DNA from: Fragum whitleyi
Taxonomy: Eukaryota; Mollusca; Bivalvia; Cardiida; Cardiidae
Direction of reading: 5' to 3'
DNA length: 64,000 nucleotides
Assembly (NCBI GenBank): GCA_948146395.1
Contig: OX411552.1
Span: 13,748,957 to 13,812,956, forward strand
Every line of letters starts with the position of its first letter. The stretch's first letter is position 1. Of this stretch, positions 55,401 to 64,000 are shown piece by piece. The translations under genes and the position numbers were made by a program. The notes beneath the pieces are model-generated. The model saw nothing but the letters and a program-made list of their open reading frames with translations, had not been told where the DNA came from and searched no databases.

Positions 55401-58400
55401 TTTTTCTGGTGTAGCCGGGATGTGTATAAGGGGTGTTTGTACTGCCTTGTCGTACAAGTTAGCCTTAATAGCGACGTGGTAGAGCACTCGCTTTGGGATG
55501 CAGAGGTCCCGGGTTCGAATCCCATTGTAGTCGAATATTTTATTTTTCATCTGGCCAGGTAGGATTTTTTTTTAGCTGACTGGGTTGAAAAATTTTTCGT
55601 TTGGCTGTAATGAGGAATATTTCACATTGATTATGAAGAAATTTTTTCATCTGGCCAGGTACGAATTTTTTTTATCAGACTGGGGTGAAGAGTTTTTCGC
55701 TTGGCTGTAATGAGAAATTTTTCAAGTTGGTTAGGAAGAAATTATTTTTTTTTGGCTAGGTAGGAAATTTTTTTATCAGACTGGGGTGAACACTTTTTCG
55801 CTTGGCTGTAATGAGAAATATTTCACGTTGGTTAGGAAGAAGTTATTTCATCTGGCCATGTATGAAATTTTTTTATCAGACTGGGGTGAAGAATTTTTCG
55901 CTTGGCTGTAATGAGAAATTTTTCAAGTTGGTTAGGAAGAATTTTTTTTTTCTGGTGTAGCCGGGATGTGTATAAGGGGTGTTTGTACTGCCTTGTCGTA
56001 CAAGTTAGCCTTAATAGCGACGTGGTAGAGCACTCGCTTTGGGATGCAGAGGTCCCGGGTTCGAATCCCATTGTAGTCGAATATTTTATTTTCATCTGGC
56101 CAGGTAGCAATTGTTTTTAGCTGACTGGGTTGAAAAAATTTTCGTTTGGCTGTAATGAGGAATATTTCACCTTGATTAGGAAGAATTTTTTTCATCTGGT
56201 CAGGTAGGAAATTTTTTTATCAGACTGGGGTGAAGAATTTTTCGCTTGGCTGTAATGAGAAATATTTCAAGTTGGTTAGGAAGAAGTTATTTCATCTGGC
56301 AAGGTAGGAATTTTTTTTACCAGACTGGGGTGAAGAATTTTTCGCTTGGCTGTAATGAGAAATTTTTCAAGTTGGTTAGGAAGATTTTTTTTCTGGTGTA
56401 GCCTGGATGTGTATAAGGGGTGTTTGTACTGCCTTGTCGTACAAGTTAGCCTTCATAGCGACGTGGTAGAGCACTCGCTTTGGGATGCAGAGGTCCCGGG
56501 TTCGAATCCCATTGGAGTTGAATATTTTATTTTTCATCTGGAAAGGTAGGAATTTTTTTTAGCTGACTGGGTTGAAAAATTTTTCGTTTGGCTGTAATGA
56601 GAAATATTTCACCTTGATTAGGAAGAAATTTTTTCATCTGGCCAGGTAGGAAATTTTTTTATCAGACTGGGGTGAAAAATTTTTCGTTTGGCTGTAATGA
56701 GAAATATTTCACCTTGATTAGGAAGATTTTTTTTTTCTGGTGTAGCCAGGATGTGTATAAGGGGTGTTTGTACTGCCTTGTCGTACAAGTTAGCCTTAAT
56801 AGCGACGTGGTAGAGCACTCGCTTTGGGATGCAGAGGTCCCGGGTTCGAATCCCATTGGAGTCGAATATTTTATTTTTCATCTGGCCAGGTAGGAATTTT
56901 TTTAGCTGACTGGGTTGAAAAATCTTTCGTTTGGCTGTAATGAGAAATATTTCACCTTGATTAGGAAGAAATTTTTAATCTGGCCAGGTAGGAATTTTTT
57001 TTATCAGACTGGGGTGAAGAATTTTTCGCTTGGCTGTAATGAGAAATTTTTAAAGTTGGTTAGGAAGATTTTTTTTTTTTTTTGGCCAGGTAGGAAATTT
57101 TTTTATCAGACTGGGGTGAACACTTTTTCGCTTGGCTGTAATGAGAAATATTTCACGTTGGTTAGGAAGAAGTTATTTCATCTGGCAAGGTAGGAAATTT
57201 TTTTATCAGACTGGGGTGAAAAATTTTTCGTTTGGCTGTAATGAGAAATATTTCACCTTGATTAGGAAGATTTTTTTTTTCTGGTGTAGCCAGGATGTGT
57301 ATAAGGGGTGTTTGTACTGCCTTGTCGTACAAGTTAGCCTTAATAGCGACGTGGTAGAGCACTCGCTTTGGGATGCAGAGGTCCCGGGTTCGAATCCCAT
57401 TGGAGTCGAATATTTTATTTTTCATCTGGCCAGGTAGGAATTTTTTTAGCTGACTGGGTTGAAAAATCTTTCGTTTGGCTGTAATGAGAAATATTTCACC
57501 TTGATTAGGAAGAAATTGTTAATCTGGCCAGGTAGGAATTTTTTTATCAGACTGGGGTGAAGAATTTTTCGCTTGGCTGTAATGAGAAATTTTTAAAGTT
57601 GGTTAGGAAGAATTTTTTTTTTTTTGGCCAGGTAGGAAATTTTTTTATCAGACTGGGGTGAACACTTTTTCGCTTGGCTGTAATGAGAAATATTTCACGT
57701 TGGTTAGGAAGAAGTTATTTCATCTGGCAAGGTAGGAAATTTTTTTACCAGACTGGGATGAAGAATTTTTCGCTTGGCTGTAATGAGAAATTTTTCAAGT
57801 TGGTTAGGAAGATTTTTTTTTCTGGTGTAGCCGGGATGTGTATAAGAGGTGTTTGTACTGCCTTGTCGTACAAGTTAGCCATAATAGCGACGTGGTAGAG
57901 CACTCGCTTTGGGATGCAGAGGTCCCGGGTTCGAATCCCATTGGAGTCGAATATTTTATTTTTCATCTGGCCAGGTAGGAATTGTTTTTAGCTGACTGGG
58001 TTGAAAATTTTTTCGTTTGGCTGTAATGAGAAATATTTCACCTTGATTAGGAAGAAATTTTTTCATCTGGCCAGGTAGGAAATTTTTTTATCAGACTGGG
58101 GTGAAGAATTTTTCGCTTGGCTGTAATGAGAAATTTTTCAAGTTGGTTAAGAGAAATTTTTTTTTTTGGCCAGGTAGGAAATTTTTTTATCAGACTGGGG
58201 TGAACACTTTTTCGCTTGGCTGTAATGAGAAATATTTCACGTTGGTTAGGAAGAAGTTATTTCATCTGGCAAGGTAGGAAATTTTTTTACCAGACTGGGG
58301 TGAAGAATTTTTCGCTTGGCTGTAATGAGAAATTTTTCAAGTTGGTTAGGAAGAATTTTTTTTTCTGGTGTAGCCAGGATGTGTATAAGGGGTGTTTGTA

Positions 58401-61400
58401 CTGCCTTGTCGTACAAGTTAGCCTTAATAGCGACGTGGTAGAGCACTCGCTTTGGGATGCAGAGGTCCCGGGTTCGAATCCCATTGGAGTCGAATATTTT
58501 ATTTTTCATCTGGCCAGGTAGGAATTTTTTTTAGCTGACTGGGTTGAAAAATCTTTCGTTTGGCTGTAATGAGAAATATTTCACCTTGATTAGGAAGAAA
58601 TTTTTAATCTGGCCAGGTAGGAATTTTTTTTATCAGACTGGGGTGAAGAATTTTTCGCTTGGCTGTAATGAGAAATTTTTAAAGTTGGTTAGGAAGAATT
58701 TTTTTTTTTTTTGGCCAGGTAGGAAATTTTTTTATCAGACTGGGGTGAACACTTTTTCGCTTGGCTGTAATGAGAAATATTTCACGTTGGTTAGGAAGAA
58801 GTTATTTCATCTGGCAAGGTAGGAAATTTTTTTACCAGACTGGGGTGAAGAATTTTTCGCTTGGCTGTAATGAGAAATTTTTCAAGTTGGTTAGGAAGAT
58901 TTTTTTTTTCTGGTGTAGCCGGGATGTGTATAAGAGGTGTTTGTACTGCCTTGTCGTACAAGTTAGCCATAATAGCGACGTGGTAGAGCACTCGCTTTGG
59001 GATGCAGAGGTCCCGGGTTCGAATCCCATTGGAGTCGAATATTTTATTTTTCATCTGGCCAGGTAGGAATTTTTTTTAGCTGACTGGGTTGAAAATTTTT
59101 TCGTTTGGCTGTAATGAGAAATATTTCACCTTGATTAGGAAGAAATTTTTTCATCTGGCAAGGTAGGAAATTTTTTTATCAGAGTGGGGTGAAGAATTTT
59201 TCGCTTGGCTGTAATGAGAAATTTTTCAAGTTGGTTAGGAAGAATTTTTTTTTTCTGGTGTAGCCGGGATGTGTATAAGGGGTGTTTGTACTGCCTTGTC
59301 GTACAAGTTAGCCTTAATAGCGACGTGGTAGAGCACTCGCTTTGGGATGCAGAGGTCCCGGGTTCGAATCCCATTGGAGTCGAATATTTTATTTTTCATC
59401 TGGCCAGGTAGGAATTTTTTTTAAGCTGACTGGGTTGAAAAATTTTTCGTTTGGCTGTAATGAGAAATATTTCACCTTGATTAGGAAGAAATTTTTTCAT
59501 CTGGCCAGGTAGGAAATTTTTTTATCAGACTGGGGTGAAGAATTTTTCGCTTGGCTGTAATGAGAAATTTTTCAAGTTGGTTAGGAAGAAATTTTTTTTT
59601 TTTTGGCCAGGTAGGAAAAATTATTATCAGACTGGGGTGAACACTTTTTCGCTTGGCTGCAATGAGAAATATTTCACGTTGGTTAGGAAGAAGTTATTTC
59701 ATCTGGCAAGGTAGGAAATTTTTTTACCAGACTGGGGTGAAGATTTTTCGCTTGGCTGTAATGAGAAATTTTTCAAGTTGGTTAGGAAGAATTTTTTTTC
59801 TGGTGTAGCCGGGATGTGTATAAGGGGTGTTTGTACTGCCTTGTCGTACAAGTTAGCCTTAATAGCGACGTGGTAGAGCACTCGCTTTGGGATGCAGAGG
59901 TCCCGGGTTCGAATCCCATTGGAGTCGAATATTTTATTTTTCATCTAGCCAGGTAGGAATTTTTCTTAGCTGACTGGGTTGAAAAATTTTTCGTTTGGCT
60001 GTAATGAGAAATATTTCACCTTGATTAGGAAGAAATTTTTTCATCTGGCCAGGTAGGAATTTTTTTTATCAGACTGGGGTGAAGAATTTTTCGCTTGGCT
60101 GTAATGAGAAATTTTTCAAGTTGGTTAGGAAGAAATTTATTTTTTTTTGGCCAGGTAGGAAATTTTTTTATCAGACTGGGGTGAACACTTTTTCGCTTGG
60201 CTGTAATGAGAAATATTTCACGTTGGTTAGGAAGAAGTTATTTCATCTGGCAAGGTAGGAAATTTTTTTCCCCGACTGGGGTGAAGAATTTTTCGCTTGG
60301 CTGTAATGAGAAATTTTTCAAGTTGGTTAGGAAGAATTTTTTTTCTGGTGTAGCCGGGATGTGTATAAGGGGTGTTTGTACTGCCTTGTCGTACAAGTTA
60401 GTCTTAATAGCGACGTGGTAGAGCACTCGCTTTGGGATGCAGAGGTCCCGGGTTCGAATCCCATTGGAGTCGAATATTTTATTTTTCATCTGGCCAGGTA
60501 GGAATTTTTTTTAAGCTGACTGGGTTGAAAGATTTTTCGTTTGGCTGTAATGAGAAATATTTCACCTTGATTAGGAAGAAATTTTTTCATCTGGCCAGGT
60601 AGGAAATTTTTTTATCAGACTGGGGTGAAGAATTTTTCGCTTGGCTGTAATGAGAAATTTTTCAAGTTGGTAAGGGAGAAATTTTTTTTTTGCCAGGTAG
60701 GAATTTTTTTATCAGACTGGGGTGAACACTTTTTCGCTTGGCTGTAATGAGAAATATTTCGCGTTGGTTAGGAAGAGTTATTTCATCTGGCAAGGTAGGA
60801 AATTTTTTTACCAGACTGGGGTGAAGAATTTTTCGCTTGGCTGTAATGAGAAATTTTTCAAGTTGGTTAGGAAGAATTTTTTTTTTTTCTGGTGTAGCCG
60901 GGATGTGTATAAGGGGTGTTTGTACTGCCTTGTCGTACAAGTTAGCCTTAATAGCGACGTGGTAGAGCACTCGCTTTGGGATGCAGAGGTCCCGGGTTCG
61001 AATCCCATTGGAGTCGAATATTTTATTTTTCATCTGGCCAGGTAGGAATTTTTTTTAGCTGACTGGGATGAAAATTGTTTCGTTTGGCTGTAATGAGAAA
61101 TATTTCACCTTGATTAGGAAGAAATTTTTTCATCTGGCCAGGTAGGAAATTTTTTTATCAGACTGGGGTGAAGAATTTTTCGCTTGGCTGTAATGAGAAA
61201 TTTTTCAAGTTGGTTAGGAAGAAATTATTTTTTTTTTTGGCCAGGTAGGAAATTTTTTTATCAGACTGGGGTGAACACTTTTTCGCTTGGCTGTAATGAG
61301 AAATATTTCACGTTGGTTAGGAAGAAGTTATTTCATCTGGCAAGGTAGGAATTTTTTTTACCAGACTGGGGTGAAGAATTTTTCGCTTGGCTGTAATGAG

Positions 61401-63955
61401 AAATTTTTCAAGTTGGTTAGGAAGATTTTTTTTCTGGTGTAGCCTGGATGTGTATAAGGGGTGTTTGTACTGCCTTGTCGTACAAGTTAGCCTTAATAGC
61501 GACGTGGTAGAGCACTCGCTTTGGGATGCAGAGGTCCCGGGTTCGAATCCCATTGGAGTTGAATATTTTATTTTTCATCTGGAAAGGTAGGAATTTTTTT
61601 TAGCTGACTGGGTTGAAAAATTTTTCGTTTGGCTGTAATGAGAAATATTTCACCTTGATTAGGAAGAAATTTTTTCATCTGGCCAGGTAGGAAATTTTTT
61701 TATCAGACTGGGGTGAAAAATTTTTCGTTTGGCTGTAATGAGAAATATTTCACCTTGATTAGGAAGATTTTTTTTTCTGGTGTAGCCAGGATGTGTATAA
61801 GGGGTGTTTGTACTGCCTTGTCGTACAAGTTAGCCTTAATAGCGACGTGGTAGAGCACTCGCTTTGGGATGCAGAGGTCCCGGGTTCGAATCCCATTGGA
61901 GTCGAATTTTTTATTTTTCATCTGGCCAGGTAGGAATTTTTTTAGCTGACTGGGTTGAAAAATCTTTCGTTTGGCTGTAATGAGAAATATTTCACCTTGA
62001 TTAGGAAGAAATTTTTAATCTGGCCAGGTAGGAATTTTTTTTATCAGACTGGGGTGAAGAATTTTTCGCTTGGCTGTAATGAGAAATTTTTAAAGTTGGT
62101 TAGGAAGATTTTTTTTTTTTTTTTGGCCAGGTAGGAAATTTTTTTATCAGACTGGGGTGAACACTTTTTCGCTTGGCTGTAATGAGAAATATTTCACGTT
62201 GGTTAGGAAGAAGTTATTTCATCTGGCAAGGTAGGAAATTTTTTTATCAGACTGGGGTGAAAAATTTTTCGTTTGGCTGTAATGAGAAATATTTCACCTT
62301 GATTAGGAAGATTTTTTTTTTCTGGTGTAGCCGGGATGTGTATAAGGGGTGTTTGTACTGCCTTGTCGTACAAGTTAGCCTTAATAGCGACGTGGTAGAG
62401 CACTCGCTTTGGGATGCAGAGGTCCCGGGTTCGAATCCCATTGGAGTCGAATATTTTATTTTTCATCTGGCCAGGTAGGAATTTTTTTAGCTGACTGGGT
62501 TGAAAAATCTTTCGTTTGGCTGTAATGAGAAATATTTCACCTTGATTAGGAAGAAATTGTTAATCTGGCCAGGTAGGAATTTTTTTTATCAGACTGGGGT
62601 GAAGAATTTTTCGCTTGGCTGTAATGAGAAATTTTTAAAGTTGGTTAGGAAGAATTTTTTTTTTTTTTGGCCAGGTAGGAAATTTTTTTATCAGACTGGG
62701 GTGAACACTTTTTCGCTTGGCTGTAATGAGAAATATTTCACGTTGGTTAGGAAGAAGTTATTTCATCTGGCAAGGTAGGAAATTTTTTTACCAGACTGGG
62801 ATGAAGAATTTTTCGCTTGGCTGTAATGAGAAATTTTTCAAGTTGGTTAGGAAGATTTTTTTTCTGGTGTAGCCGGGATGTGTATAAGAGGTGTTTGTAC
62901 TGCCTTGTCGTACAAGTTAGCCATAATAGCGACGTGGTAGAGCACTCGCTTTGGGATGCAGAGGTCCCGGGTTCGAATCCCATTGGAGTCGAATATTTTA
63001 TTTTTCATCTGGCCAGGTAGGAATTGTTTTTAGCTGACTGGGTTGAAAATTTTTTCGTTTGGCTGTAATGAGAAATATTTCACCTTGATTAGGAAGAAAT
63101 TTTTTCATCTGGCCAGGTAGGAAATTTTTTTATCAGACTGGGGTGAAGAATTTTTCGCTTGGCTGTAATGAGAAATTTTTCAAGTTGGTTAAGAGAAATT
63201 TTTTTTTTTGGCCAGGTAGGAAATTTTTTTATCAGACTGGGGTGAACACTTTTTCGCTTGGCTGTAATGAGAAATATTTCACGTTGGTTAGGAAGAAGTT
63301 ATTTCATCTGGCAAGGTAGGAAATTTTTTTACCAGACTGGGGTGAAGAATTTTTCGCTTGGCTGTAATGAGAAATTTTTCAAGTTGGTTAGGAAGATTTT
63401 TTTTTTCTGGTGTAGCCGGGATGTGTATAAGAGGTGTTTGTACTGCCTTGTCGTACAAGTTAGCCATAATAGCGACGTGGTAGAGCACTCGCTTTGGGAT
63501 GCAGAGGTCCCGGGTTCGAATCCCATTGGAGTCGAATATTTTATTTTTCATCTGGAAAGGTAGGAATTTTTTTTAGCTGACTGGGTTGAAAATTTTTTCG
63601 TTTGGCTGTAATGAGAAATATTTCACCTTGATTAGGAAGAAATTTTTTCATCTGGCAAGGTAGGAAATTTTTTTATCAGACTGGGGTGAAGAATTTTTCG
63701 CTTGGCTGTAATGAGAAATTTTTCAAGTTGGTTAGGAAGAAATTTTTTTTTTTTGGCCAGGTAGGAAAATTTATTATCAGACTGGGGTGAACACTTTTTC
63801 GCTTGGCTGCAATGAGAAATATTTCACGTTGGTTAGGAAGAAGTTATTTAATCTGGCAAGGTAGGAAATTTTTTTACCAGACTGGGGTGAAGAATTTTTC
63901 GCTTGGCTGTAATGAGAAATTTTTCAAGTTGGTTAGGAAGAATTTTTTTTCTGGT
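40457..63955 (+). repeat. tRNA-like Pol III-box module, 43 copies in the satellite
   Basis: Each module spans about 145 bp, from TGTAGCCGGGATG to TTTTTCATCTGG. Module bases 60-70 are TAGCGACGTGG (A-box-like) and 103-113 GGTTCGAATCC (exact B-box consensus). They are 43 bp apart as in tRNA genes, with TATTTTATTTTT about 15 bp further. CTCGCTTTGGGATGC recalls the anticodon arm of tRNA-Pro(UGG) with one added base. Acceptor strands GCCTTAA and TGGAGTC cannot pair, so it is no functional tRNA. First base of GCACTCGC: 40531, 41076, 41821, 42962, 43511, 44047, 44592, 45434, 45779, 46224, 46771, 47312, 47755, 48298, 48840, 49384, 50338, 50888, 51431, 51976, 52321, 52865, 53409, 53953, 54498, 55040, 55484, 56030, 56471, 56815, 57359, 57900, 58443, 58988, 59333, 59878, 60423, 60967, 61512, 61855, 62400, 62942, 63485. 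A 44th starts at the right edge. Confidence 0.9.
42290..42334 (+). repeat. Truncated tRNA-like module
   Basis: The module begins normally (TGTAGCCGGGATGTGTATAA) but jumps after GTACTGCCTTG straight into monomer sequence CTAATGAGAAATATTTCACG. A and B boxes are lost. This explains most of the 1141-bp gap between modules 41821 and 42962. Confidence 0.85.
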
Positions 63956-64000
63956 GTAGCCGGGATGTGTATAAGGGGTGTTTGTACTGCCTTGTCGTAC

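Larger units (their letters stand above)
40022..64000 (+). repeat. Higher-order satellite of 100-bp monomers with tRNA-like modules
   Basis: About 24 kb, running off the right edge. The 100-bp monomer contains GTAGGAAATTTTTTTATCAG, ACTGGGGTGAAGAATTTTTC and CTTGGCTGTAATGAGAAA. Three types recur: A (GTGAACACTTTTTCGC, CACGTTGGTTAGG), B (GTGAAGAATTTTTCGC, CAAGTTGG) and C (TTGAAAAATTTTTCGT, CACCTTGATTAGG). The usual order is C-B-A-B', with a 145-bp tRNA-like module inserted in B', giving about 544 bp. Of 42 spacings between modules, 29 are about 544, five about 344, four about 444, and four longer (745, 842, 954, 1141). Some B monomers carry a G run after the T run (near 41340, 42476, 42684, 49850). 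Protein-like frames on both strands are artefacts of the monomer. Confidence 0.95.

Noticed and set aside
40103..63563. Dozens of protein-like open frames in the satellite on both strands (for example with MAVMRNISRWLGRSYF and NGIRTRDLCIPKR).
   Set aside because: They follow the 100-bp monomer and the reverse translation of the tRNA-like B box. They repeat with the array, and no single frame continues through a full unit. They are typical annotation artefacts of tRNA-containing repeats.

Overview
The window is nuclear DNA of an invertebrate animal, most likely a bivalve mollusc. It is AT-rich, has small exons split by long introns, and is crowded with tRNA-derived SINEs, foldback MITEs and tandem-repeat elements. 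Several of these start with AGCTCCACTGGCC-like hairpins and CCGTCCGT runs of a kind I associate with bivalve genomes. The taxon is an inference; nothing in the window names it.

Only two host genes are convincingly visible, and they converge. (1) A plus-strand MTG2/GTPBP5-type mitochondrial Obg GTPase has six coding exons (14139-14255, 14912-15059, 18827-18942, 20623-20844, 22164-22302, 23190-23560). All splice phases agree and give a 370-residue protein with a basic presequence, an Obg glycine-rich domain and a complete G domain. (2) A minus-strand DHRS4-like short-chain dehydrogenase has six exons (35645-35722, 32055-32149, 31124-31175, 26736-26870, 25779-25831, 25107-25221). It carries the NNAA, Ser and YxxxK signatures and a C-terminal SRL peroxisomal signal. 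Its N-terminal Rossmann exons are not found and should lie to the right, in or beyond the satellite.

Layout. 1-6009 and 9152-15151 are two nearly identical copies of the same DNA, offset by about 9142 bp. The simplest reading is a direct tandem duplication of a unit ending in MTG2 intron 2, so MTG2 exons 1-2 are present twice. Between the copies (6010-9151) lie a tRNA-like SINE head, a Ty3/Gypsy reverse transcriptase-RNase H fragment with its 3' LTR but no integrase, and MITEs. 15.2-24.6 kb is the rest of MTG2, whose introns hold tandem repeats, foldback elements and an inverted SINE dimer. 24.7-35.7 kb is the DHRS4-like gene, with piggyBac-like TTAA MITEs, long inverted repeats, clusters of a TTTGC-GCAAA motif and a complete SINE with a perfect 14-bp target duplication. 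36.4-39.7 kb is a 156-bp tandem repeat interrupted by a second repeat element, then another SINE.

40022-64000 (about 24 kb, open at the right edge) is a higher-order satellite. A 100-bp monomer in three sequence types forms a repeat unit of about 544 bp, and each unit carries one 145-bp tRNA-like module with near-consensus Pol III A and B boxes and a T-rich stop. I count 43 such modules plus one truncated copy and one cut by the window edge. Their spacing falls mostly in 100-bp steps (344, 444, 544, larger). The array starts abruptly inside the left end of a piggyBac-like MITE. This tRNA-bearing satellite is the best candidate for an undescribed element. Whether it is transcribed, or acts as a TFIIIC-binding domain, cannot be decided from sequence.
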